From Isoetes taiwanensis (taxonomy: Eukaryota > Streptophyta > Lycopodiopsida > Isoetales > Isoetaceae), in contig JAJEKV010000030.1 of NCBI GenBank assembly GCA_021234155.1, forward strand, positions 11,224,525 to 11,288,524: a stretch of 64,000 bases of DNA, written 5' to 3'. The number at the start of each line of letters is the position of its first letter. Within the stretch, counting starts at the first letter, position 1. A model generated the notes under the pieces. It had not been told where the DNA came from. It searched no databases and saw only the letters and a list, made by a program, of their open reading frames with translations. The position numbers were made by a program, and so were the translations under genes. Positions 46,478-57,832 of this stretch are shown piece by piece.

Positions 46478-49374
46478 TCATACCATTCGGGTACGACTTC
46501 TCTGAGAAAAAGAGTACTTCATCCGCAAACAATCTGGAATATCTCCTTCTTCTTTTGGTCCTGGAATTCTTGACAAATGATCAGCTGCACGAATGTATCT
46601 TCCCACTGCATACAACAATTCAAACTTGAATTCTGCAATAACAACAACCAACGAGCAATCCTTCCCGTATGGCAAGGCTTGTTGATCAAATACTTCAAAG
46701 GTTGGTGGTCAACAACAAATGCAAATTCATTAGCAAGAAGATAATGCCTAAATTTTTGGATCGAAAAAATCATGCCAAGTGCCTCACGCTCAAAGAGTAG
46801 AGTAGTTTTGCTCAGCTTTAGTTAATTGCCTACTTGCATAGAATATGGGATGATCGATATTCTTTTCATCAGCTTGACATAAAATGCTACCTATAGCATA
46901 GTTTGATGCATCAATCAACACATGGAATTCTTTAGACCAATCTGGAGACTTTAAAATAGGTGATCTAACTAAGGCTAATTTTAGTTCTTCAAATGCTTTT
47001 TGACATGCATCATTCCAATCATATTCCTTTGATTTTCGCAACAACTTAGTAAGTGGCAAGGCTCGTTGTGCATAATGATCAATAAAGCGTCTATGATATC
47101 CTACATGCCCTAGAAAAGCTTGCAACTCTTTAACACTCGTTGGAGGCTGCAAATCAAGGATTTTAGAAGTTTTGTGTGGGTCAATCGTAAGTCCATGTAA
47201 TGATACAACAAAACCTAGCAAAACACCATGTGTAACCACAAAAGTACATTTTTCTGGGTTCAAGGAGATTCCATATTCCCTACAACGCTCAAAGCATAAC
47301 TCCAATTTACTTAGATGATAACTCAAGGACCCAAACACAGCAAAGTCATCTAAGAATACCTTCATAAAGTCTTGCACGAACTCCTTGAAGGCTTGCGTAA
47401 TAACCCGCTGGAATGTGGCTGGAGCGTTACATAAACCAAAGGGCATCACTCGATAAGCGTAAGTTCCCCAAATAGTTACAAATGTTGTCTTCTCCCTATC
47501 TTCTGGTCTAATCAATACTTGGTTATATCCCGAGAATCCATCCATAAATGAATAAACCTCTTGACCCGCTCTGAAGATCTAACACTTCGTGCAGAAGGGA
47601 ATAGGAAAATGGTCTTTTTTCGAAAGTAGCATCATTTAGCTTTCGATAATCAACACATACACGTATTTTCAAATTTTTCTTATAAACACACACCTATAGG
47701 TGATACCCATTCACTATAATCTACAGGGTAGATAAAGCCAACCTTAAGCAACTTATCAATCTCCTCCTTAACTGCTTTGGCAAATTTAGGATTAAGTCTA
47801 TAAGGTTTTTGCACTACAGGTTTAGCATTATCATGGAGCTCAATCTTATGCATACATAAGGACGGGTTAATGCCCTTCAAATCATCATATGACCACGCAA
47901 AAATATCGTGATATTTTGAAAATAAGGCAACACAATTGTCATACAAATCCCCATTGACATTAGCCCCTAACTTAATTGTCTTTACCTCTCCTCCTTTCCC
48001 GAGGTTAATTTCTTGCACTTTAGGAGGCTGTGAGAAGGTTTCATATTGACTAATTTCATGCGCAGGCTTCTTTTCCACCTTGATCTCTTGAATTGTGCAC
48101 TTTGTGAAATAATCAAGATATTTATCTTGTTTAATATCTTCTTCTTCTTCTTCACATTCCTTCTCCACTTCAACTTGGTTAACATCTATAACACCCAAGA
48201 AATTTAGAATTGTATCCTCCAGATCTACAACCGCGTCATCATTAACTCCGTACACACCTTCTTCTTTCAGGGTCATATCCTCTTGTGGCTCACTAGAGGA
48301 TGCTACATTTGCATATGCACTATCTGGATTATAATCAGGATCATCGTCATCACTACTTTCACTATCATCGTCACTGGAATCAGATTCTACTTCAAATTGT
48401 GCGACAGCTTTTGGCATTTCACTCACCATAATTTCCACCCTATTATTTCCATCACCAATAACTAAAATCCCTCTATGCCAATCGTGTATTGCTCTGGCCT
48501 GCAACAACCATGGTCGGCCTAATAATAATGGATAAGAACATACCGTGGTGGTAGCTTTCAGAACTACATAATCCACATAGAATATAAGATTTGCAATCAT
48601 GGTTTTTACACCGGTAATCATGCCTAAAGGTTTTACTCGTCTTTGATCAGCCATCCTTACTCTAAAATAGACAGGAGAAGGTGCAGGTAGGTCTAATCTT
48701 CGAAGAGTTTCTTCTGGCATAATGTTAACCCCAGATCCGCCGTCGATCACAGCAGAATCTAGCCCTAAATCCCCTATAACAACATGCACAGATGGCGATT
48801 TCATATCAAACAAAGAGGGCCATATGGAATTAACAGATACGTCCTTTTGCAATCGTAGAGCCGCAGCCACTTCCTTTCTACATGGAGGGGATAAAGACAA
48901 CAGTTGTGCAAAAGTGATAGTGGGTCTAATATTGCCTAAATCAGCCAATATATCATAAGTAGGCATGTCTTTAGAAAGTTTCAGAATTTTCTTGTACTTC
49001 CTTCTACTCCTTGGTTTCCTAAGTTGCTCTCCAGACTCCTTCTTGTTTGGAAAAGAGGAGTTTCCTGCATCCATAATGCCTTTAAGTTCTTTAAATGTGG
49101 GTGTGTCATGCAAAGTCTCTTGGGGTGTGTTTTGGGTGTCACCCAATCCTAAGAATTCGGGCTTTTCAAATCTCACACGTCTACTCCTTCTCTGATTATT
49201 AGAATTTAATTGCGTCTGATAGATAGGGCATGAGTTTTCCTCTATTGGTTCACATAAATTAGAGTCAAGGATTTTTTCTTTCCCCTTAGATCCGTTTTCC
49301 ATAGATCGCGGTGGCAATACATGTGGACACCTATCTTGTGAGTGTAACCCCTGGGTATTGCAAATGCCACACAC
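46478..49374 (-). pseudogene. Gypsy protease, reverse transcriptase and RNase H
   Basis: Processes the polyprotein and copies element RNA to DNA. The protease active site is AVIDGGSGVNIMP near 48740. A long acidic linker follows (runs of Glu near 48150). The reverse transcriptase has PFGLCNAPATFQR and the catalytic FLDDFAVFG at about 47340-47430. RNase H has FHVLIDASNYAIGS near 46910 and ends around DHLSRIPG. Breaks: +1 near 47695 giving an early stop, -1 with local divergence near 47600, and shifts near 46790, 46630 and 46500. The DGGS protease signature and lack of a chromodomain fit the Athila/Tat-like branch; that placement is inference. Confidence 0.88.
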
Positions 49375-50620
49375 AGGTTCAAAACCTACTTCTTTTTAGT
49401 GGATTGGGACAATTAGGAGCTATGTGTCCCTCTTCCCGGCATCCGAAACATCTAATAGGTTGTTGGGACCTTGATTGTCTTGGTGCTGGCCTTGAGAACC
49501 TATTGGGTGTATTATTTCTCCCTTGTGTAGATGGATTAGCAAAGATAAACAGGAACTAATGGCGGCATTTGTCCACCATCTACCATAGCGGTTGGATATA
49601 ATAGCTAGGTGTGCTAGATGGTTTTGAGACAGGTCTCACATTTGTCCTCGTTGGATCATCTCTCCTATCTTGCTTGGAAATAACAACATTATCATTATGG
49701 TTACTTCTCGACAATAATTGCACCATGTCCTAGGCTTGGTCAAAGGACACTCATTGGGAAAATGACCATAACCTTGACATTGAACACACCATACATTTCT
49801 ACGGGGCTTGGGCTCTAAATTACGAGGTGTTCTAATTGCAGATAATTGCTTACCCAACTCCTTTTTCAAGACCTCATCAATAGTTTGCCTAATAGTTGTC
49901 TGAAGATCAGATATAGGAGGCTGATTTGGAGCTATTTGCGGCTGCACCAACCCTCTAGAAGTTGCTCCGTAAGGCATTCTACTATAATCAACTAATTGAG
50001 GGGATGCATAATGGACATGTATGTCTGGAATATTAGGTGTAGCAGCAGCACTTTGCCCCATTGGCGCATAGAAACTAGGGATGCTTGTCATATTAGCATT
50101 CATTTGTGGGTTTCTCATATAATTCATCCCTGCCAGTTCTAGTTGGGATGCAATTTTAATTGCTGCTTCTAAGGACGCATGGGACTGCATTTTTACATAA
50201 AAGCTCATGTGGCTAGGAAGTCCTTTAGTAAACCATCTAATTTGATATTCAACATCTGGTGGTTTAGGTTTCTTACCCAAGAGTCTACGAAATCTATTAA
50301 CATAACTTTGAATAGACTCGTTTGGTAACATGGTAAAGTCTTGTAACTCGTCATCCAGTCTATCTATAAACCCTGCAGGTCTAAAAGTTTCTAGAAATGC
50401 TTCTTCCAATTCCTTCCAAGTAGCATAAGTGGTATTTTTCAATGAGTGGCGATACCACTCAAGAAGCTCCACCCATCAACGTGGTCGGGAACCATCTTAA
50501 TCGCTTCGTGTTTGTATTCTCTTGATTTGCCTCACTCACCGTAAGAAAATGGCTAACATGTGCATCGGGGTCTTCTCCTACCTGACACTAAAAAGTGCCA
50601 TAGCGCATGCTTGGCTGATT
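49375..50620 (-). pseudogene. Gypsy gag (capsid and zinc knuckles)
   Basis: Structural protein packing element RNA. The capsid-like domain (about 50470-49950) has AFLETFRPAGF, LPNESIQSYVNRFRRL and WFTKGLP. Zinc knuckles: CVQCQGYGHFPNEC near 49760 and CFGCREEGHIAPNC near 49430 are both C-x2-C-x4-H-x4-C. A third, CGICNTQGLHSQDRC near 49350, has one extra residue between Cys and His. An N-terminal piece continues upstream of 50470 in another frame (HFLTVSEANQEN). Frameshifts: near 50470, between the first and second knuckles, and at a T run near 49395. Confidence 0.85.
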
Positions 50621-51021
50621 TGACGATTGATGTGCTCATATTTTGGTGATTTTCAGAATGGCTAGTCCTGTGGAATAGTGTTTTTAATCAAGATCTTCCT
50701 CCTCTTGTTGTCGGGCGCCTATTATATCTCTCTTGTCTTAATTGAGCTTGCTTCTCCCTTTGCTCTTTAGTGAATGATGGATTCATACATCACAGGTTAT
50801 ATGGGTGGCATGTCCCATCTATAACAGTGGCACTCTCGCTCTTCTGTTTAGCATGGCGCTTCAATCCCCATTTACTATTCCCAGTGAAGTTTTCCCTCTT
50901 TCAATCTTTTAACATAATTTATTCAAGCAAGTATGCAAGCAAATGCACAAGCAAATAATAATTATTAATCATTCCCGGTTCTTTCCAGATGCAAAGTTTA
51001 TGCATGAGATAATCTCGCTCA

Positions 51022-51054
51022 CTCTAAGCCTGGTCCGGGCAAAGCCACCAAACA
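51022..51054 (-). other. Gypsy primer-binding region
   Basis: On the minus strand, TGTT separates the 5' LTR from TGGTGGCTTTGCCCGGACC. The TGG start and position suggest a tRNA primer-binding site. It is not the initiator Met site used by the other two LTR elements here, and I did not identify the tRNA. Confidence 0.5.
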
Positions 51055-51970
51055 TGTAAACGGTTTTCGTGTGTGTAGGAACAATATAGCCAGCAGATAA
51101 TTCATTATCAATACACAGGGAATTGAACCCTGGTATCCAGATATATAGCGATAAGGATTTAAAGATTCACAGGAGACATTTCATAACAAGTAATATGATA
51201 ATGAACCAGAGTTATATTCCATAGTTTCAGATCTGAGTACACCAAATATCCATAGCACTTATCTCATAAACAAGACATAATCACAGGCAGTTTGACAATA
51301 AGAATCACATTCATAGTTTTAAAAATTGAATAGCAGAATACTTGATAGACTTATCTCTGAGCATGAATAAACAGCCACGAAATGTATCAGAAGATCTTCA
51401 GCATGATTCTGCTACATGTTCTGCACTGCTCCGCTCCTCTGTTGTGGTCGGATCTTCCCTTAGAATGCTCTGCTCGGATATGCTTCTGCTTTTCCTGCTC
51501 TCTAACAGAATAATGGTCGGCCTCCCTAAATCTGCTATGTCTGTACCTTATCTGGTCGGCCACTTCCCTTAAACGCTTCCTGCCTGGTTTGCTTCTTTCC
51601 CTGATCCATTCCTGCCCTTCCAGATCCGGTGGCTGCTCTCGTATATCCGCTCCTCTCTTCCCTGATCGGCCCAGACTCCGCAACCGTGACTTCCCTAAAT
51701 GCCTTCGTGCCTTTTCCATTCAAAAGGGCTTTTGCTCCTAGCCCTTGGATCAAATATTTTCCAATCTCCACCCTTTGTTTTATTTTAATAACAATACATA
51801 CTTCAACCATTAAAATAACATCCTTTCAAAGTTCACAATGTCAGATAGCAATCAAATATGCCAATATGACCGATTTTACACAACTTGCAAAGGTAAGAGC
51901 ACATGGCAATGCTCTCGGAATCACGTTTTCACCCAAAATGCACAATTTTGAACAAATTATTCCTTCTACA
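51055..51970 (-). repeat. Gypsy 5' LTR
   Basis: 916 bp, three substitutions from the 3' LTR and no length difference. It is followed at 51971 by the target duplication CTCGC and the resumption of repeat family B. Confidence 0.93.
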
Positions 51971-52336
51971 CTCGCCAACCTGTACCTGCACATCACCAAC
52001 ACAAAAAAATGTGACAAAACAAACCTCCCAGAGTGGAGGAGCTGATCACGCGTGCCACGCGACAATAAAACAAAACCTCTTCAAATAGAGGGGCTGGTCA
52101 CGCATGCCAGGCGACAAATACAATAAACAAAGAAGGGGGGGAGGGTGGGTTCAAAGAAAAGAGAATAAGGTACTGCTGAGAGAGAAGAGGAAGCGCCGAT
52201 GAGACGTTGATGCAGAACCGCGCCTAAAATAGTGAACTCCCAACCAGAAAGGGCATGCGCCGCATGCATGCATGCAAGACATGTATGCTCGCCCCATTCT
52301 AGAATGGCGATCCGATGTCTCGGATCGATGGGATTC
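51971..52336. repeat. Repeat family B, copy 2, right part
   Basis: It continues the sequence left at 42020 (CTCGCCAACCTGTACCTG...) and ends GGATCGATGGGATT like the other copies. It includes two related segments with GTCACGC(A/G)TGCCA(G/C)GCGACAA, one more than copy 1. Confidence 0.8.
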
Positions 52337-52710
52337 TAGAATGGGGCTCGCATGAAACCAACAAACCGCCCGAATACCAAAGGACTTCCTTAACAAACTG
52401 GAATCGAGGACGAAGGTCACATGATGAAGGCTAAAGAAGAGCCAAGGCCGAGAAAGGACATGCCACAGCATGAAAGAAACGCCAAATTGGCCAAACCAAG
52501 CAGGGAGAAGCCCCTCCCCTGCCTGGATTCAAAGAAAAGAGAATAAGGTACTGCTGAGAGAGAAGAGGAAGCGCCGATGAGACGTTGATGCAGAACCGCG
52601 CCTAAAATAGCGAACTCCCAACCAGAAAGGGCATGCGCCGCATGCATGCATGCAAGACATGCATGCTCGCCCCATTCTAGAATGGCGATCCGATGTCTCG
52701 GATCGATGGG
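52337..52710. repeat. Repeat family B, partial tandem copy 3 plus linker
   Basis: From about 52515 this repeats 52153-52336 with about two differences in 185 bp and ends at the same GGATCGATGGG. The linker (52337-52514) starts with a 40-bp stretch also found at 41667-41706. Confidence 0.75.
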
Positions 52711-52723
52711 ATTATATAATTTG
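52711..52723. repeat. 13-bp direct repeat, right copy
   Basis: ATTATATAATTTG, identical to 41805-41817. Confidence 0.5.
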
Positions 52724-53397
52724 TAGGCATACACGCATGCAACACAAAGCACAAGATCAGGTCTTCTGATTCAACACAGGTTTTTTAACACAGTCACTTT
52801 GAAAGTTGTGTTTAGCAGCTCAAGCAATTGCTCTAATTTGAGACCATGTTTAAGCATAAAAGAGCAAAAAATGAGAGATTAAGCTTATGAACCCATCCTC
52901 TCTTCAAAATCTCCTTAAGAGCTGTAATGCAAAACTTATATGCTACTAATCTACATTCCTGATTGTAATCTAGGTAATCAACTCTTAAAAGTATCTTGTA
53001 AAATTGCTGGTGTGTGCAATTAATACTCTCTATGTTTGCTTCAATTCCAAACACTGATTTTGTATTAGATCAAACTGTGCTTATCTCATAATTTGATCAA
53101 ACTGTGCTTATCTCAATCATTATATTGTATAGACCACATGACATCAAATTGTAGCCAACTACCTACATGTTAGCCATTAAAACCATTTCTGTCATTAAAA
53201 ATTGCAATACTCATTATTGTATGATAGATGGAAAAGCACAATTCTCAATTTCAATTATGCACCATTACTAGTTACACTATATATCGCACATCCCACACCC
53301 CACACCATTACGTTATGAACACATCATACATGTGAAATTCCATATTTTCTTTGCAATTTCGTGCAATATTGGTAATTATATGACCTTTCTATTCCAG
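52724..53397. other. No gene recognised
   Basis: AT-rich. A 25-bp phrase containing GATCAAACTGTGCTTATCTCA is doubled near 53070-53115. Confidence 0.5.
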
Positions 53398-53590
53398 TAG
53401 CATTGATAAAGACTTCCTAAGGTTTAGAGATAGACATGGTACCCCAGATGTCAATATAGAGGCCATGAGGTTTAGCCTAACCAAAGCCCGCAACATGGCT
53501 CTGTTTCCAAATATTCCAAAGGCGATTCTGGTTGCCGATTTTGAGAGTATGGTGAATGGACACAATGAAGCCACCATAATTCCTTTTTAG
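53398..53590 (+). pseudogene. Candidate 3' exon of an unidentified gene
   Basis: After a CTATTCCAG acceptor, 64 codons stay open to a TAG at 53588-53590. The translation has ordinary protein composition (DFLRFRDRHGTPDVNIEAM, ARNMALFPNIPKAILVADF), and the opposite strand does not look coding. I do not recognise the family. It faces the kinase pseudogene tail to tail, so it may be a fragment of a neighbouring gene or a transposon-carried piece. Confidence 0.35.
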
Positions 53591-53817
53591 GATATATGAT
53601 TGATTTGTAATTATTAAAGACTCAGAGTGGCGCTATATAAATATGCAACAATAAAATGAGATATACTAGATAAGCTAGACTTAGATGGCATGTCTAGTCA
53701 TCTAACATAGTATCACATGTAAACTCTAATACACTAACAATAATTAATACTTTATTTAGCTCCGTGTATCAATTCCTTGAGGTTTTCAGGAGTATTGGGT
53801 TGGTATCAACCATGTAT

Positions 53818-54552
53818 TTAGCTCTTGCAAACCTTCTTGCCCTGGTCAAGCGACTCAATAATCAAGTCCGACATGTTCCTTGAGTTTTTCAATATTAACT
53901 CTGCATTTGGCCGGTCATTATGTTTCACCTGCATTCAAAAATTGTCAGCGCCATACATTACATCATTTAGGAAAGAGGCATTCATTGAGCATGATGAACT
54001 TACCTGCCATTTTTGCAGCGTCTGCAGATTTACCTGCAAATGGGGAGTATATCAAAGATTTAAGCAATTTCGAAAAACTAGAGGTGAACAATTCATTTGC
54101 AAGGTAGCTGTTGCAATATGCCTCTTTTCTACTCTCCCCATAGCTATGTCAATATCAACATTCAAGAACCTGAAGAACCACACCATCAGAAATACTTGTC
54201 AAACCAAGAGGTCTTAGAATATACTTGATTGCAGTGCCTACCATCGCTCATTGAAATATAACGCAATCTTTTTCCAGTCACCTTCTGGAAGAATCAAAAA
54301 GATAAATTATCCAAAATTTATCCTATGTGTTGAGAAGAGTACGATGGAGACACATATATATCACGTTCTATAGGGTTGCCAACTCCCAACTCCATGATCA
54401 AAAGATGGAAAATAGGCCCATCCCTGGAAATTGTCTTCAAATTAAAAAACGGGTAACATAAGAAAGTCCCAGGAAACAAGTACTGTACCTGGTTTCTCAA
54501 AGAGACAAGGCAATTTGCAAGTCCGACAGGATCAAACGTCCATGGACATCCA
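53818..54552 (-). pseudogene. PRK/uridine-kinase-like P-loop gene, C-terminal half, disabled
   Basis: Six exon remnants on the minus strand in the order of a plant phosphoribulokinase/uridine-kinase-family gene (Arabidopsis At1g03030-like, from memory): 54552-54489 (PWTFDPVGLANCL), 54423 to about 54330 (YFPSFDHGVG, NPIERDIYV), 54284-54242 (GDWKKIALYFNERW), 54169-54108 (FLNVDIDIAMGRVEKRH), 54033-54004 (KSADAAKMA) and 53928-53818 (VKHNDRPNAELIL, to TAA). Introns are kept, so it is not a processed copy. Lesions: a 7-bp tandem duplication CCAACTC (54379-54392) shifts frame, the donor after 54108 is CT instead of GT, and the phase is inconsistent at the last junction. The ATP-binding N-terminus is absent because a Helitron end abuts at 54553. 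Confidence 0.75.
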
Positions 54553-55060
54553 TCCTATATTATAAAACCGTGGCGTCGGTCTGTGCGCCCGATCGATGGC
54601 CGAGATCGTCTGAACGTCTTTGCCCCCCATCGACGGCTCAGATTTGTTCGTTTGTCCCTCCGTCCCCATGGACGATCCATATTTGGCCACGTGGCATAGA
54701 GAAAGAGGTGTCGCTTCATTGTTTTAACGTGGCTTTGCGAAATTCTCCTTCTGCCTCTTTTTTTCTGCACTTTTTTTCCTGGAGCCCGGTATATATCTGG
54801 AGGCTTTTTTGTATGAGTCTATTCCGATGGTCAGTCAGAAGTTGCGGGTTTGTGGATGAAGAGTGGTCGGATTTGAAGCATGTCCATGAAAATGCTGCAA
54901 AAAAAAGGGCGGTTCTCTACCACGATATCTTCTCTTGCCATTTTCCTTCCATGGACATCTATACCTATCCTTTTCTTGGCAGATATGCTGCTGGTCTCAG
55001 TGAATTCTTCACTGACTTTTCCCAGAACCAACACTTCATGATCTGTCTGCACTAAAGAAT
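54553..55060 (+). mobile_element. Helitron 5' terminus (extent unknown)
   Basis: Starts TCCTATATTATAAAA right after a host A, the same 15 bases as the 5' end of the Helitron at 16132-19302 but on the plus strand. It cuts the kinase pseudogene inside an exon. The next 500 bp are open in places but not recognised. I could not find the 3' hairpin and CTRR end, so the boundary given is nominal. Confidence 0.65.
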
Positions 55061-57436
55061 CCGCAGAGCTCTGCCATTATTTTCTGCTTTTTATGGGTAA
55101 TGGCAGATAAAGCAGAGGATGGAGCTTTATTCTCCATCTTCTTCCAATTGAGTCAGCCTTGGCCTATGGAAAACCTTTGCAGAAGCTAGCAGGCATTCCA
55201 TACTCAACTACAAGTATCAAAAATCACAGATTAGCGCAGCCTATAGCCACATTGCAAGTGTCAAAAATCACAGATTAAATGCAGCCTATAGAGTCTTTTC
55301 CATAAGCTTTTATCTGTCCTTTTCACAGTCAATGTGATAAACCGAATCAAGCACTGATGCTGCATTTCTTTTGTTGTTCAGAACTGGTATATTCCAAGTA
55401 TTCTCAAGCTGGTAAAATGGGATCTTTTATAGCTTTCATACAGAGAATCTTAAGCAGGCTGTTATGGCACAAATTGCCAGGATCACAAATAAGCTAGCTT
55501 CTGTTTCAAAATGGATCAGTAGCAGCAGCTTCAATCTCAGGAGTACCATTAGGAGGAAAGGCAAAGTTTCTATTGTGTTTCAAAGGGTATGAAACCTGAA
55601 GGTTTTCCTAAAGCGAGTGAAGTGATAAAAGGACGGCTGCTGTACTAACGGTAAGTTGCTATATATTGCTGTAAACATGTTAACCATCTACAACTTCTAA
55701 TATTACTGTTTGCTCTGAGCATATCGCATATTGGGTCCACTGATTACCCAAAAATGCGCTAATAAGACGGAAAAATATGGACAAAGACCTGGAGATTTTG
55801 TTGAAGAAATCTCTTCGTAGTTGTTGAAGTTTGTTGTAGCAGTGGTTAGTGCATTCTGCTTTATTATGCAATCTTTTAAGTTCAGTGTGTTGGCCTCTTG
55901 ATTTGACTATTATTATGCAAAGAAATTCAGTGTTTTGACCTCTTGGTCATTTGACTCTTATGCAGTATAGTAATATGCTTCTGGATTTTGAAGAATAACA
56001 TTCTGTTATATGTTTGGGGTTTTAAGTAATATAGCCGTGTAAGTATTGGCAGTGCAAGTTAATGAAGGTATTAGCTATACATGATGGTTCGGTTTTAGGG
56101 TGGATGCATGATGTATGACTTCTTTATTAAAGATAGTAGAGGCTGGGTTAAAGATAAATCCTATGTGGTTATGGATGGTGGATCTTTCAGCTATTCAGGA
56201 TGGTTGTTTTCCAAGGAGGATGCTTCAAGATACTGCAAGCTGTATGACTTCTTAGTCAATGATAATATATGCTGGGAAATTGTTCATATGTAAAGGATGG
56301 AAATGGTTTTCGGACCACTATGTAAAAATAATGCCTACAGCTAGTAAGGTTATGGTTTAAAAGGATATACTGGTATTTCTGAATGAAAGTAACAGGTTCG
56401 GGCCAATAAGGGTATGGATAAACTCTAAATGATGGTTGCTTCATGTCTGAATGATAGTAGCATGAACTTCCTATCTTTCACCATCATCTCACACACATCA
56501 ACAAGCTTAGTATCACCAAAGCACAATTTCACATCACATGATGGACTGAAAGCTAGCTTATTTGTGACCTTGATTATCATTTCTCTGACCAACATAAGAG
56601 GTTTCTTAGCATTTTACCTAGCCACGGGGTTTCATAGAGGTGGCTTATCATCATGGTGTTTTTTAGTGGCCCCAGTGGGCCAGTTGGCCACACATTCACA
56701 TATTTCGTAAAATAGTCGGCCATGCCATAGTAGGATGCATTCTCACCATAACCAAAGGGTGGTGGCCAGTTCAAAGCACCATTTCATTAAATTTGCTTCA
56801 TAAGTGGCCAATTCGATATTTGCCAAATCTTTAAACCCCTATGGCATGGCCATTCCAAAATTTTATGTGCACTAGCAACTTGTTGTGGTGGCCATTTAAA
56901 CCATAATTTTATATTTCAAGCGCTATGGCCAAGCTCTACATTAGCCAAGTGTAGGGACATAATTTTGCCACTTGTAGAGGGCTGAAGTCTTTTTTAGTTT
57001 AGCCGTAAAGTTCTAAAAGCATTTCTGATAATATAGTTTTTTTTTTTTCGGATCCCTTTTTTTTATTTGATTTGCAAATTACATCCCAAATTTGTTCTTC
57101 ATCGTCCAGCTCGAATATGCACTTCATTGCCCCAACTCAAATCAAGGTTAGTTTCCATTTACCAAGTACTTGCAATATGGCTTTGGGTGAGATCAGTCCT
57201 ACCAACTCCATTTGTGCTTTTGCCTAAATTCAACATGTTTAAAACATTCAAATGATCTTATAGTAATCTTAGTTAGAGAAGTGTAGCATGTATTTGTTTG
57301 TGACAACTGCATAGAGCATCATAGAAACTAGATATTATCTTAGTGACGTGGCTATCATATTTACATTTTAGATGTATGGATATGGCCAATTCAAATTCTT
57401 GGGAAAAAAATAGTTTCATGATTTCACCATTGAAGT
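55061..57436. other. No gene recognised; possibly Helitron interior
   Basis: Mixed sequence. Includes a doublet with TGTCAAAAATCACAGATTA (55205-55280), an imperfect repeat TGTATGACTTCTTNNT (56113 and 56243), and a region of repeated TGGCCA-rich phrases at 56660-56960. No domains seen. Confidence 0.4.
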
Positions 57437-57832
57437 TACAACCTCTTGCTGTAACGATTCGGAAAAGGGCCAGGCCAAACTACCCTTAGCAAATTATCTA
57501 AGGTAAGTAGTGGCCAATATTTTACGCCCCGTCAAATATGTAAGGAGGTTAAAAAATACCCTGCTTATCATTATTATGTTGCAATGAATTTTGACCGCGG
57601 TCTCGCTTCGAGGATTAAGCACTATGAGTGCATGATTGGTCAGTCTTGGACGGACATTAGGCAAATGATGCAAGGGACCTTAGAACAAGCATGGCATTTC
57701 AAGCTTCCATTATGATATGGAGAACATTGCTTGGTGCATGCAGAATTTACAAACAATGTAGAGGAGGAAAAACATGTTGCATACCCCAGGGGATCATTTT
57801 CATGCACTATCATATACACCCTTTAAAACTAT
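57360..57832 (+). pseudogene. Decayed coding sequence, unidentified
   Basis: From about 57373 an ATG frame is open for 37 codons. A shift near 57470 leads to a frame reading YFTPRQICKEVKKYPAYHYY, RGLASRIKHYECMIG and IRQMMQGTLEQAWHFKLP. One in-frame TGA near 57713 follows, then about 38 more codons (YGEHCLVHAEFTNN). Composition and length argue for former protein-coding sequence. I cannot name a family; it might be transposon-encoded. Confidence 0.35.

Larger units (their letters stand above)
42021..51970 (-). mobile_element. Complete young Gypsy (Ty3-type) LTR retrotransposon
   Basis: A 9950-bp element on the minus strand. Both LTRs are 916 bp (42021-42936 and 51055-51970), with TG...CA ends and a 5-bp target duplication CTCGC (42016-42020, 51971-51975). 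The LTRs differ at three positions only (42398/51432, 42442/51476, 42822/51856), about 0.3%. Order on the minus strand: 5' LTR, leader, gag, protease, reverse transcriptase, RNase H, integrase, non-coding repeats, 3' LTR. Integrase after reverse transcriptase identifies Gypsy. The coding region has at least eight frameshifts, so this copy must have moved using another copy's proteins. A rearranged, inverted block sits next to the 3' LTR. Confidence 0.95.
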
